Assembly (NCBI RefSeq): GCF_030734285.1
Contig: NZ_CP132294.1
Coordinates: forward strand, 3,224,001 to 3,288,000
Reading direction: 5' to 3'
Source of the DNA: Natronococcus sp. AD-5
GTDB lineage: Archaea; Halobacteriota; Halobacteria; Halobacteriales; Natrialbaceae
Length of the DNA stretch: 64,000 nt
A program made the translations under genes and the position numbers. Every line of letters starts with the position of its first letter. The stretch's first letter is position 1. Positions 9,124-17,975 of this stretch are shown here, one piece after another. Under the pieces are notes generated by a model. The model saw nothing but the letters and a program-made list of their open reading frames with translations, had not been told where the DNA came from and ran no database searches.

Positions 9124-9780
9124 ATGGCGTCACCGACGATCCTCGTCGTCCACAACGAGGTCGACGAGGCGTACGACTATCACAGGATCGCGCTCGCCGG
9201 TTACTTTCCCGGCTGCCTCGAGTGCGACTTTCCGGCCGGCGACCGCCCCGACCTCGAGGGCGTCGACGGCGTCGTCCTGACGGGGAGCACGGCCGGGGTC
9301 TACGAGGTCGACGACGAGCCGTGGATCGCGGATCAGCGGGAACTCGTTCGCGAACTCGTCGAGCGGGAGACGCCGACGCTGGGCGTCTGTTTCGGCCACC
9401 AGATCGCGAACGACGCCCTCGGCGGGCGGGTCGAACACGTCGGGACGACGCACCGGCTGGTCGCGGTGGAACTCGCTTCGGATCCGCTGTTCGACGGCGT
9501 CGAACCGGTCGTTCCGGCGGTCCACGGCGACGCCGTGCTGGAACCCGGCGAGGGAATGGCGACCATCGCGAGGACCGACTACTACCCCCACTTCGGGACG
9601 AGACACGAGGACGCGCCGCTGTGGACGATCCAGTTTCACCCGGAGTTCACGAGCGATTTCCACGAGGAGATCGAGACGGACTTCGGATGGACCGAGACGG
9701 AGTACTCCTACGAGGACGTGACCGCCCACCGGATCTTCGAGAACTTCGTCTCGCTGATCCGGGAGGCGGCCGGCGACTGA
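9124..9780 (+). CDS. Class I glutamine amidotransferase-like protein
   Basis: A 218-residue single-domain protein of the GMP-synthase-like (GATase1) group. It shows the oxyanion strand VVLTGSTAGVYE, the nucleophile elbow LGVCFGHQI (Cys near residue 93) and the His/Glu pair in WTIQFHPEF, so the triad Cys-His-Glu is complete. Such stand-alone proteins hydrolyse glutamine or gamma-glutamyl compounds; the acceptor is unknown. The gene diverges from uvrB with about 90 bp between the starts and probably shares no function with it. The ATG at 9124 is the first natural start; the long open frame upstream is antisense to uvrB. Confidence 0.85.
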   Translation: MASPTILVVHNEVDEAYDYHRIALAGYFPGCLECDFPAGDRPDLEGVDGVVLTGSTAGVYEVDDEPWIADQRELVRELVERETPTLGVCFGHQIANDALGGRVEHVGTTHRLVAVELASDPLFDGVEPVVPAVHGDAVLEPGEGMATIARTDYYPHFGTRHEDAPLWTIQFHPEFTSDFHEEIETDFGWTETEYSYEDVTAHRIFENFVSLIREAAGD

Positions 9781-9852
9781 GTACCCCCTCGACGGCGGCC
9801 GCGCTCAACTGCCACGCTAACTGTTATGGGTCGAGTCGTGGTTGCCTCGCGT

Positions 9853-10122
9853 ATGGCTCAGGAATTCAAACAGGTTCGCGACGAACTCGAGAAAGCGGCG
9901 AAGACGGCCGACGACGACGGCCTCCGCGACGACCTCCGCGAGCAAGTCGACGCGTTCGAAGACTACACCATCGGCGACCACGAGCCCGACCACGCGATCC
10001 TCGACGAGCACCTCAATCAGCTCAGACAGCTCAGCCAGGACGCGAGCGACGACACGAAAGATCGGATCGAAAAGGCGCTCGAGACGGCCGAGGACTACCG
10101 CGAAGGCGTCGACCAGGCCTGA
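9853..10122 (+). CDS. Small helical haloarchaeal protein (DUF7553-like)
   Basis: An 89-residue, strongly acidic, helix-rich protein without membrane segments. It begins MAQEFKQVRDELEKAAK, continues with heptad-like Leu/Ala spacing suitable for a helical hairpin or coiled coil, and ends AEDYREGVDQA. It resembles the small haloarchaeal proteins grouped as DUF7553; I am not certain of the number. The ATG at 9853 is preferred over the one nine codons upstream. It follows the amidotransferase gene by about 70 bp on the same strand. Function is unknown. Confidence 0.7.
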   Translation: MAQEFKQVRDELEKAAKTADDDGLRDDLREQVDAFEDYTIGDHEPDHAILDEHLNQLRQLSQDASDDTKDRIEKALETAEDYREGVDQA

Positions 10123-10181
10123 CAGCCGTCGTGTAGACGCCGAACAGGCGCAGTTCTACGGCCTACAGGCCGTGGCGGACG

Positions 10182-10598
10182 TTACCGTTCCCGCGGCGAT
10201 CGGTCGCTGACGTCGACGTCGCTGTTCGTCTCCGAGAGCAGTTCCTCGAACCCGTAGTGTTCGAACTGGTCGACGACGGCGGCGCGTTCGCTCTCGTCGA
10301 CCGCCTCGAGCAGCGTTCCCATCACCCTGGTCGTCGCCAGCTCGCCGGTGAGTTCGACCGTGTCCATGCGCTGGTCGACCCGCGAAACGAACTCTTCCTC
10401 CGAGAAGCGCTGGCCGGACTCGCCCTCGGTGAGATGGGTGCTAAACTCGCCGGGGAGCTGAGACGCCAGGTCGCGCGCCTGGTCCTCGCTCAGTCGTTCG
10501 CCGAGCGTCGTCAGGACGGCTCGCGCCGCGTCCGCCGCGGCGTCGGTGTCGCTGTCGGTACGGTCGCTCACGGTGTCGACGAATGCCTCGTGCTCCAT
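10182..10598 (-). CDS. DUF2267 family protein (copy 1)
   Basis: A 138-residue soluble protein of the DUF2267 type: an N-terminal helix (MEHEAFVDTV), a segment on AD-AARAVLTTLGERLSEDQARDLASQLP, then GESGQRFSEEEFVSRVDQRM. These match the repeating helical pattern of the family, whose function is not established. A paralogue lies directly upstream on the same strand (10681-11061), so the two are tandem duplicates. The start is the ATG at 10598; the frame upstream of it is antisense-like and Ser/Arg-rich and is not part of the protein. Confidence 0.8.
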   Translation of the reverse strand: MEHEAFVDTVSDRTDSDTDAAADAARAVLTTLGERLSEDQARDLASQLPGEFSTHLTEGESGQRFSEEEFVSRVDQRMDTVELTGELATTRVMGTLLEAVDESERAAVVDQFEHYGFEELLSETNSDVDVSDRSPRER

Positions 10599-10680
10599 AC
10601 CTCGAGCCACGGCGACGTCGTCCCTCACCTTTCGGGCGGCAACTGCCGGGGACGACGCGGACGAACCGAGCCCGGTCCGA

Positions 10681-11061
10681 TCAGCGGTCCGGAACGATCT
10701 CGTCGTATCCGAACTCCTCGAGGCGGTCCCGCAGGTCGTCCGCCTCCTCGTCGTCGACGTGCTCGAGCAGCGTCTCGACGACGGCCCGCGAGAGGCGTTC
10801 GGGCTCGCCGATCTCGGCGCGGTCGGTTCGCTCTTCGACCCGCGAGCGGAACTCGTCGTACGAGAGTCGCTGCCCCGAGGCACCGTCGGTGAGGTGATCG
10901 TTGATCTCCTCCGGCAGGTCGTCCGCGAGGTGGTGGGACCGGTGTTCGTCGAGTCGTTCGCCCAGGGCGGAGCAGACCGCCTGCGTCGCGTTCCGGGCGT
11001 CGGTCTCGTCGGCGAGGTTCGCTCGTTGCTCGACGGACTGATAGAAGTCGTGACGTTCCAT
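10681..11061 (-). CDS. DUF2267 family protein (copy 2)
   Basis: A 126-residue paralogue of the next gene downstream. It shares the order of conserved pieces: MERHDFYQSVEQRA, AVCSALGERLDEHRSHHLADDLP, DGASGQRLSYDEFRSRVEERT, and a C-terminal LLEHVDDEEADDLRDRLEEFGYDE that matches LLEAVDESERAAVVDQFEHYGFEE of copy 1. It lies 82 bp upstream of copy 1 in the same direction, so the pair may form a small operon. The acidic composition fits haloarchaea. Function is unknown. Confidence 0.8.
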   Translation of the reverse strand: MERHDFYQSVEQRANLADETDARNATQAVCSALGERLDEHRSHHLADDLPEEINDHLTDGASGQRLSYDEFRSRVEERTDRAEIGEPERLSRAVVETLLEHVDDEEADDLRDRLEEFGYDEIVPDR

Positions 11062-11165
11062 ACGAGTTCGTTAGACGGATTTCGCCGTGGGAATTGGGCC
11101 AGCGACTGCCGGTCCGGGTGACGACGATTCCGCGCTCGTCCCGGGAAAGTCGCTCCCTCGACGCG

Positions 11166-12263
11166 CTACCGCAGCAGCGGATTGATCGCCGACGACGAGT
11201 CCGGCGCCGACTCGTCGAAGAATCCCTCGACGCCGTCGAGTTCGAGGACGAAGTCGGCGCCGAACGCGCCGGCCGGCGTCTGGAACCCGCTATCGGCGTC
11301 GCCTGCGAGCACGCGCTCGGCCGTCGCCACGGCGGCGTTGACGGTCACGATGTACGGATCGGGCGTCTGCAGCCGGGAGACGACGCGCTCGTCGTCACCG
11401 TCGGTACGCGCCTCGCCCCAGATGTAGGCCGAGCCGCGCTCGCGCGACCACTCCCCGGGGCCCTCGCGGACGAAGCCGGCGAGTTTCTTCAGCGTCCACT
11501 CGACCGGCGTCAGTTCGAACGCGGGGGCGAGGTAGCGGTGGAGCCTGAGGGCGGTCCGAGCGGGTTCGGGCATGACCGCGTACACCTCGACGTTCGGGAT
11601 ACCGGTCGTGTAGTGCGCGGTCGATACGTCGCCCATCGGCATCGTGACGGCCGGGCGAGCGCCGCGACCGAAGTCGATCTCCCGCGTTCGCCACGCGGTC
11701 GGTACGGGCTCGAGTCGGCCGTCGCGACGGATCGCCCCGCCGGTATCGGCCCCCTCGATCACCGTCCTGACCGTGCCGATGGAGGGCGGCCGGAACGAGT
11801 CGACGCCGAGCGCGAGCGACGTCGCGTCCGGGAGCCGCTCGGCGAGGTGCGCGGCGAGACAGTCCATCGGAACCGTGGAGAGTCCGGCCGACGGAAGGAG
11901 CGTCACGTCGGCGTCGACCGCCTCCTCGTCCCGGTCGTGGATCGACTCGATGACCGGAATCTCGCCGGTGATGTCGACGTAGTCCGTCCCGCTCCGCAGA
12001 CAGCCGTCGACGAGCGGTTCCGCGGTGTTCGAGAACGGACCCGCGCAGTTCAGGACGCAGTCGACGTCCTCGAGCGCGTCCGCGACGGTCTCCGGATCGT
12101 CGAGGTCGAACCGGCGGCCCGGCCGGTCGAGTTCGTCCACCTGCTCCGAGAGCCGGTCGCCGTCGCGACCGGCGAGGACGAGGTTCACGTCGCGGTCGAT
12201 CGCTTCGCGGGCGATCAGGTCGCCGACGAAGCCGTACGAGCCGTAGCACAGGAGCGTGGGCAT
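11166..12263 (-). CDS. Saccharopine dehydrogenase-like NAD(P)-dependent oxidoreductase
   Basis: A 365-residue protein with an N-terminal Rossmann fold (LLCYGSYGFVGDLIAREA, a variant G-x-x-G-x-x-G) followed by NLVLAGRDGDRL, DVDCVLNCAGPFS and SGTDYVDITGE. These are typical of the saccharopine dehydrogenase/trans-acting enoyl reductase group (COG3268). The C-terminal half (PVEWTLKKLAGF, EARTDGDDERVV) fits the same group. The substrate is not known; relatives in mycobacteria act on lipid intermediates. The ATG at 12263 (MPTLLCYG) places the Rossmann motif at residue 5, as expected. It is transcribed toward the DUF2267 genes from its own promoter region. Confidence 0.82.
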   Translation of the reverse strand: MPTLLCYGSYGFVGDLIAREAIDRDVNLVLAGRDGDRLSEQVDELDRPGRRFDLDDPETVADALEDVDCVLNCAGPFSNTAEPLVDGCLRSGTDYVDITGEIPVIESIHDRDEEAVDADVTLLPSAGLSTVPMDCLAAHLAERLPDATSLALGVDSFRPPSIGTVRTVIEGADTGGAIRRDGRLEPVPTAWRTREIDFGRGARPAVTMPMGDVSTAHYTTGIPNVEVYAVMPEPARTALRLHRYLAPAFELTPVEWTLKKLAGFVREGPGEWSRERGSAYIWGEARTDGDDERVVSRLQTPDPYIVTVNAAVATAERVLAGDADSGFQTPAGAFGADFVLELDGVEGFFDESAPDSSSAINPLLR

Positions 12264-12448
12264 AGTCGCGGATTCAACGCCTCGGCGGTTAAGCCATGGC
12301 CCGGCACTGCGCAACGAAACGGAAGCGGTCCGAGCGGCGCTGCTGTTGAGACGCGTCCATCAGTCGAAAGCGTGCTACCCCCTACGAGTATTCAAGCGGC
12401 CATGCAGCGCCGGAGCCGTACGTCTGGGAACCGCGGCGGATCGTCGGC

Positions 12449-13579
12449 TCACTCGAGCCGGTCGAGTATCGCGTCCTTCTCGTAGGACAGCGACAGCGAG
12501 CGCGAGCGGCCCCGGCCCTCGATATCGGCGTAGTCGGCGTCGATCAGTCCGAGCTGGTCGAGCTTGTTGACGATCTCGGAGTAGCGCGTGTAGCCGAGCT
12601 CCGTCGCCTCGTGGAAGGTTTCGTACACCTCGCCGGCCTGCTCGCCGTCGTGGTTGGCGATGACCTCGAGCAGCGCCCGCTCGGTGTCCGAGAGTCCGGA
12701 GAGGCTCCGCGAGAGGTTGATGTACTTCGACTTCTCGTGGGCCTGTTCGACGTCCTCCATCTCGACGGTGCGGCTGGCGCGCATCTCGGCGTTGAGCCCC
12801 GCGCGACGCAGCAGGTCGATCCCGACCCGGAGGTCGCCGCTCTCGGCCGTCCGGTCGGCGACGTGCTCGAGAGTGTCCCGCGAGATGACGCCGTCGCGGA
12901 AGCCGCGCTCGACGCGCTCGGCGAGGATGTCGACGATCTCGGGCTGGTCGTACACCGGGAAGTAAACCTCCTCGGGCCGGAAGACGCTCTGGACGCGGGA
13001 GTCGAGTTCGTCGATGACCTCGAGCGCGGGATCCGAGGAGACGACGATGACCCCGATCTTCGCGCCGGGATACTCCTCGTGGGCGCGCAGGAGCGAGTAC
13101 AGCGTGTCGGAGGCCTCGTTCTCGTAGAAGAGGTAGTTGACGTCGTCGAGCGCGACGACCAGCACGCGGTCGTCCTCGACGAGTTTCTCGGCGATCTGGC
13201 CGAAGAGCTTCTTGAACGAGATACCCGACGAGGGCGGTTCGTAGTCGAACGTCCCCTCGAACAGCCGCGAAAACACCGAGTAGCGGGTGGAGTTGACCTG
13301 ACAGTTGACGCGGATCGTGCGCACGTCGCTGGTCTGGGTCCCGACCTCGTCGAACAGTTTCTGGATCGCCGTCGTCTTCCCCGTTCCGGGCGGTCCCCGC
13401 ACCATGACGTTTAACGGTCGCGACCCGCGCACCGCTGGCCGTAACGCGTACGTGAGGTTTCGAGTCTGGCTCTCGCGGTGTTTGAACGTCTCGGGAACGT
13501 AGTCGATTTCGAAGACGTGCTCGTTTCTAAACACGGACTCGTCCCACGACAACATCCCCTCCTCGGGGTCGTCTGCCAT
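12449..13579 (-). CDS. orc: Orc1/Cdc6 family replication initiator
   Basis: A 376-residue archaeal Orc1/Cdc6 protein, the initiator that binds origin recognition boxes and loads MCM. It has AAA+ Walker A MVRGPPGTGKTTA (near residue 60), Walker B VVALDDVNYLF, a sensor region VIVVSSDPALEVIDELDSRVQSVF, an arginine-rich lid (DLRVGIDLLRRAG) and a C-terminal winged helix (GYTRYSEIVNKLDQLGLI). Haloarchaea carry many paralogues. I see no inverted origin recognition boxes in the flanks, so this copy need not mark an origin. The ATG at 13579 (MADDPEEGML) is preferred over one four codons upstream. Confidence 0.93.
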   Translation of the reverse strand: MADDPEEGMLSWDESVFRNEHVFEIDYVPETFKHRESQTRNLTYALRPAVRGSRPLNVMVRGPPGTGKTTAIQKLFDEVGTQTSDVRTIRVNCQVNSTRYSVFSRLFEGTFDYEPPSSGISFKKLFGQIAEKLVEDDRVLVVALDDVNYLFYENEASDTLYSLLRAHEEYPGAKIGVIVVSSDPALEVIDELDSRVQSVFRPEEVYFPVYDQPEIVDILAERVERGFRDGVISRDTLEHVADRTAESGDLRVGIDLLRRAGLNAEMRASRTVEMEDVEQAHEKSKYINLSRSLSGLSDTERALLEVIANHDGEQAGEVYETFHEATELGYTRYSEIVNKLDQLGLIDADYADIEGRGRSRSLSLSYEKDAILDRLE

Positions 13580-14101
13580 CACTTTCACCACGCTGTCGAA
13601 GTTACTTAGTTGTTTGCGAGAACTGCGCGAACTGCGGGCGACTCGGCCCGGTCGAGACCGACGGCGATCGATTCCGGCGGTCTCGGACGGAGAAGGTCGC
13701 CGCTCTCCGGGCGACCGTTCTCCTCGAACAACGGTAGACGGCCGGACGGAGCCCCGAACTCGGGGATCGGTTTAACACCTGTATAATGAAGCGCTATACG
13801 CCAGAACAAGGTTCGTGATGGGAACAGGTATCTCGTCGTGGCACGCAGAACGCACGCGGACGAGCGCCACAGCGTGTATCGCCGCCGATGTGTACTCGAC
13901 GAGCCACGACGTGACGCGGGCGGCGTCGGCGAACCGGGACGTCGGTTCGTCGGGTAACGCCGCTCGCAGTCACGAGCCTCGTGGAGCCCCGCGTATCGCG
14001 GCGGCGCCGCTATCCGTCTCCGACGGTTCTCGAGCGTCGCCGGCGTCCCGATTTTCGGGACGCGAGACGAACACCGCGTCAGAACCACCGGAGACACCAC
14101 T
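13580..14101. other. Intergenic region between orc1/cdc6 and the Asp/Gly-rich protein gene
   Basis: About 520 bases. A TATA-like GGTTTAACA near 13768-13776 and GTATAATG near 13783-13790 stand out in otherwise high-GC sequence. Open frames on both strands are Ser/Arg/Ala-rich and lack the acidic bias of haloarchaeal proteins, so I support no gene. No origin recognition boxes were recognised. Confidence 0.4.
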
Positions 14102-14749
14102 ATGAGCCACCCAAGTCAACGACAGGAGGCACGGTCAATTTCTACCGGTGCACAGTTGCTGCTGGTCGTCGCCGGCATCGCCTTTCTCGTCGCCGGCATC
14201 GCACTCGCGGCGAGCGGTTCGGGTATCGACGACGCGCTCACCGGAGGCGACGACCTCGAGGACGAGCCGGGCTCCAACGAAACCGACACGCAGGACGACG
14301 AGGAGCCCGAGGACGGAAACGGCGGAGACGACGGCAGCAACGGCGGCGATGGGGGTGATGGCGACGACAGTAACGGCGATGACGGCGGCGACGGCGGAGA
14401 CGGCAGCAACGGTGGAGACGGCAACGACGGCAACGACGGCAGCGGCGATGACAACGGCGGCGACGGCAGCAGCAACGGCGGAGACGGCAATGATGGCGAT
14501 AACAGCGACGATGGCGACGACGACGGCGGCGACGACGACAGTCCGCCGTTCGGAATCGGCGATGACGACGACGACGAAAACAATGACAGCGAAGACGACG
14601 ACGATTCCTCGTCCGGAGACGGCGACAATAACGAATCCGACGGCAACGAAACGGACGGTGACGACGAGGAAAACAACGATGGCAACGAAACGGACGGCGG
14701 TGACGACAACGAATCCGACGACGATGGCAGCTGGTTCTCCTCCGTCTGA
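14102..14749 (+). CDS. Membrane-anchored low-complexity Asp/Gly/Asn-rich surface protein
   Basis: A 215-residue protein with a short N-terminal region (MSHPSQRQEARS), one hydrophobic segment (about residues 18-42) and then a long tail made almost only of Asp, Gly, Asn, Ser and Glu. The tail has loose repeats such as NGGDG, DGGDGGD and NETDGD, and ends in GSWFSSV. The segment could be an uncleaved signal-anchor, with the tail outside the cell. N-E-T and N-E-S sites in the tail are possible N-glycosylation sequons. The composition suggests a disordered, highly charged linker or ion-binding coat. No family is recognised and the DNA is correspondingly repetitive. Confidence 0.65.
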   Translation: MSHPSQRQEARSISTGAQLLLVVAGIAFLVAGIALAASGSGIDDALTGGDDLEDEPGSNETDTQDDEEPEDGNGGDDGSNGGDGGDGDDSNGDDGGDGGDGSNGGDGNDGNDGSGDDNGGDGSSNGGDGNDGDNSDDGDDDGGDDDSPPFGIGDDDDDENNDSEDDDDSSSGDGDNNESDGNETDGDDEENNDGNETDGGDDNESDDDGSWFSSV

Positions 14750-15523
14750 GGACGACCGGGCAGCCTGACCGCTTCGGTATCGGTCCACGACTTCCACGAC
14801 TTCTGTACTCGAGCCCCTCGTTGGGCCGCTCACGTCGATCAAATAGCGACCGGACGGACCGGTTCGGCGACGTACAGCCACGGCTCGACGTTCGCCTTCG
14901 AGGATCGACGCTGGATCTCGCGAGGACGTTCGTCGACGTCGGTCCCCGACGGCCGCCGTCTCGAGTCAGCCGACCGGCTGCGCGACCCGACGGTTCGCCG
15001 CTCAACGGCGCGGTCGGTGGATCGGGAGGGACTTTCCGTCGAATAGGGGCTCGTCCTCGAACCGCCGTTCCGGCACGAGCGCCGGCGATCGACGAACCCG
15101 CGATCGGTGTCGGCGAACCGCAACCCGCCGAATCTGCCGTCGTTCCCACCGGCATCAGCCCGGTCGGCCTCGGCGTCGGCGGGCACGACTGGGTCGTCAC
15201 CGCCACCGACGAAACGCCGCGGTACGGTGCGAGTGACGAACGGGACGACGCGAACGGCGACGGGAGACGTCGTCGAAATTCGACGCGTCCGACCGCTCGA
15301 GCGGTCGGCGCGCGATAGCTACCGCTCGTCGCATCGTAACGGCCGGTCGATAACAAATCGGAGATGATTCGTTCGAGCGACGAACGTCGCCGGGTGCGTT
15401 TACGCGACGAGCTCGAGAACAGGTGCTCGTCGAACATCGTCCCGGATCGCCGAATCGGCCGAAAAAGCGGGCCAACGCGGCAAGAGGGCGGAATTAGGGA
15501 GGACGACCGCTACGACGGCGACC
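14750..15523. other. Gene-poor stretch between the Asp/Gly-rich protein and glmS
   Basis: About 770 bases with no supportable gene. The frames present on either strand are Arg/Ser/Pro-rich, as expected of non-coding high-GC DNA, and show no domain. No terminator hairpin, RNA gene or repeat was recognised. It may be decayed coding sequence. Confidence 0.4.
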
Positions 15524-17329
15524 TCACTCGACGGTGACGCTCTTCGCCAGGTTGCGCGGCTTGTCGATCGGTCGGTCGAGCAGGTCCGCGGCGTAGTAGG
15601 AGACGAGCTGGAGCTGAACGTTCGCGAGCAGCCCGGCCCAGACGGGATGCGTATCGGGAACCGAGAGGTGTGCCTCGGCGGTGTTGACGACCGGATGGTC
15701 GTCCGGCGAGACGGCGACGATCGACGCGCCGCGCGTCTGAGCCTCGATGGCGTTCGTCTTCGTCTTCCCGTCGTTGCCGCCGGTACAGACCGCGAACACC
15801 GGCGTCTGCTCGGTAACGAGCGCCAGCGGCCCGTGTTTGAGTTCGCCGGAGGCGAACCCTTCGGCGTGCTCGTAGGTGATCTCCTTGAACTTCAGCGCGC
15901 CCTCGAGCGCGACGGGGTGGCCGAGGCCGTTGCCGATGAAGAAGAACGCCTCGCTGTCGATGAACCGCTTGGCGAGGCGTTCGGCGTCGGTGGTCTCGAG
16001 GATCTGCTCGACGTGCGCGGGGAGGTCCTCGAGGCTCTCGAGCATCTCCTCGAGGTCGTCGACGGGCGCGGCGTGCGGGACGTCGGCCGCGATGCGTTGG
16101 CTGATCAGCGCGAGGGAGACCGCCTGCGAGGAGAACGTCTTCGTCGCGGCGACGCCGACCTCCGGACCGGCGCGGATGTACATCGCGTCGTCGGTCTCGC
16201 GAGCGATCGTCGAGCCGACGACGTTCGTGACCGCGAGGGTTCGCGCGCCGCGGTCGGTCGCCTCGCGGACCGCCTGGAGCGTGTCCGCGGTCTCGCCGCT
16301 CTGGGTGACGGCGACCGTCAGGGTGCCCTCGTCGACGGGGCTCGAGGCGGAGTCGTACTCGCTCGCGCGGATCACTTCCGCGCGGACGCCCGACGCCTTC
16401 AGCAGCTGGGCGCCGTAGAGCGCGGCGTGATACGAGGTTCCGCAGGCGACGAACTGGACCTCTTCGACGTCCGGAAAGGAGCCCGCCGGCAGGGATTCGA
16501 GGGCGACCGCGCCGTCCTCGACGCGGCCCTCGATCGTGTTCGAGAGCGCCGTCGGCTGGCTGTGGATCTCCTTTTTCATGTAGTGGTCGAACTCGCCCTT
16601 GCCGGCGTCCTCGGGGTCCCAGTCGACCGTGTCGGTCTCGCGGTGAACCGGTTCGCCCTCGAGGTCGGTGATTCTGTACGAGTCGGGCTCGAGAACGACG
16701 GCATCGCCGTCCTCGAGGTAGATGACCTGATCGGTGTAGTCGAGGAAGGCCGGGACGTCGCTCGCGAGGAACCAGTCGTCGGCGCCGAGACCGAGTACGA
16801 GCGGAGAGCCCTTCCGGGCCGCGTAGACGCGGTCTTCGCCGTCGATGATCGCCGCGATCGCGTAGCTTCCCTCGAGCGTGTCGACCGCCTCGCGAACCGC
16901 CTCCTCGGTCGTCATCTCGCCGCGGTACTCGTCGATGAGGTGCGGGATGACTTCGGTGTCGGTGTCGCTCTGGAAGACGTGGCCCTTCTCGCTCAACGCC
17001 GTGCGGAGCTCCTCGTAGTTGTCGATGACGCCGTTGTGGACGACGGCGACGTCGCCGGCGGAGTCCGTGTGCGGGTGCGCGTTCTCCTCGGTCGGCGGAC
17101 CGTGCGTACTCCAGCGGGTGTGGCCGATCCCGACGTTTCCGCTCGGCAGGTAGTTCAGCTTGGACTTTAGGTCCGAGACCTCGCCGGAGGTCTTATGGAC
17201 TTTCACGCCCGAGCCGTTCTGAACGGCGATCCCCGCCGAGTCGTAGCCGCGGTACTCGAGGTTCTCGAGTCCGGTCAGCAGCGTGTCGGCGGCGTCGTCG
17301 GAGCCGATTCGTGCGATGATCCCGCACAT
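15524..17329 (-). CDS. glmS: Glutamine--fructose-6-phosphate aminotransferase (isomerizing)
   Basis: GlmS converts fructose 6-phosphate and glutamine to glucosamine 6-phosphate, the first step to UDP-GlcNAc. The 601-residue protein starts MCGIIARIG, which exposes the catalytic Cys as residue 1 after Met removal. It has the glutaminase motifs YRGYDSAGIAV, GHTRWSTHG and VVHNGVIDNY. Two SIS domains follow, with ACGTSYHAAL, VTQSGETADT, a second-domain GNGLGHPVALEGALKFKEI, and the C-terminal DKPRNLAKSVTVE ending. The ATG at 17329 is certain because of the catalytic Cys. Its position beside a UDP-sugar dehydrogenase and glycosyltransferases suggests that it feeds amino sugars to the polysaccharide locus. 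Confidence 0.96.
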   Translation of the reverse strand: MCGIIARIGSDDAADTLLTGLENLEYRGYDSAGIAVQNGSGVKVHKTSGEVSDLKSKLNYLPSGNVGIGHTRWSTHGPPTEENAHPHTDSAGDVAVVHNGVIDNYEELRTALSEKGHVFQSDTDTEVIPHLIDEYRGEMTTEEAVREAVDTLEGSYAIAAIIDGEDRVYAARKGSPLVLGLGADDWFLASDVPAFLDYTDQVIYLEDGDAVVLEPDSYRITDLEGEPVHRETDTVDWDPEDAGKGEFDHYMKKEIHSQPTALSNTIEGRVEDGAVALESLPAGSFPDVEEVQFVACGTSYHAALYGAQLLKASGVRAEVIRASEYDSASSPVDEGTLTVAVTQSGETADTLQAVREATDRGARTLAVTNVVGSTIARETDDAMYIRAGPEVGVAATKTFSSQAVSLALISQRIAADVPHAAPVDDLEEMLESLEDLPAHVEQILETTDAERLAKRFIDSEAFFFIGNGLGHPVALEGALKFKEITYEHAEGFASGELKHGPLALVTEQTPVFAVCTGGNDGKTKTNAIEAQTRGASIVAVSPDDHPVVNTAEAHLSVPDTHPVWAGLLANVQLQLVSYYAADLLDRPIDKPRNLAKSVTVE

Positions 17330-17975
17330 TAGCTGGGCACCTCCGCGGCTACGGTCGTTACGACCGAGGAGGGAAAGCGAGCAGAGCGGGCCGTCCGAGT
17401 CGCGTCGATCGAACGTCGGTCCGGTACGCCGTTGGGGCGTGCAGTCCTGTAGCGTGTCATAGATGTATTCCTCCCGGGTCTTCCGTCCCTGAGCGTCGAC
17501 CCGGTGCGTACTCCGTAGATGTCCGACAACGCCCATTACTATGGATCGGATAAGTAGCGACGGACGGAAGTTTCCGCAATCTTTCCAGAAAAAGTCAATA
17601 CGATTACTCGAACGTGGGACGGTTCGGCGTACTGCTTCCGTCTCGGAACCTCCGATCTCGGTCGTCCGGGGGCTGCTGCGGGACGAAAAACGACCGATGA
17701 CGCGCGTGCGCGTTCTGTTTCACGCGTACGATTCGACCTTATTCGACCACTAAGACGCGTACAGCCGCCGGATCCGGAGCTCCACCGATCGACGGCGAAA
17801 CGTCGGTACTCGAGACGACACCCACACGAGCGAGCCGAGACGACCTGTTCGGTAGTCGGAGTCGGTATACGATCGGTTGGCCAGCACCCGCGTGCGATCG
17901 GTCGGTCACCGGCGGACAAGAGACGAGACGAGCGTGGAGCCGACCAGCGGCGTCGACTGCGCGGGGACGACCCGG
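17330..17975. other. Intergenic region between glmS and a winged-helix gene
   Basis: About 645 bases upstream of glmS and downstream of the next gene. A TATA-like CTACTTATCC lies on the minus strand near 17549-17558 and may belong to a glmS promoter with a leader over 200 nt long. The short frames here look spurious. Confidence 0.35.

Noticed and set aside
12264-14101. A replication origin beside the orc1/cdc6 gene
   Set aside because: Archaeal origins often flank such genes, but I found no inverted origin recognition boxes or long AT-rich unwinding element here, and haloarchaea have many Orc paralogues without origins.
13606-14105. Open frames on both strands between orc1/cdc6 and the Asp/Gly-rich protein gene
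   Set aside because: Ser/Arg/Ala-rich composition without the acidic bias of this genome and no domain. The plus-strand frame does overlap the next ATG as ATGA, but that alone is not enough.
14821-15475. Frames of 90-165 codons upstream of glmS
   Set aside because: Overlapping on both strands, Arg/Pro/Ser-rich, typical of chance frames in high-GC DNA.
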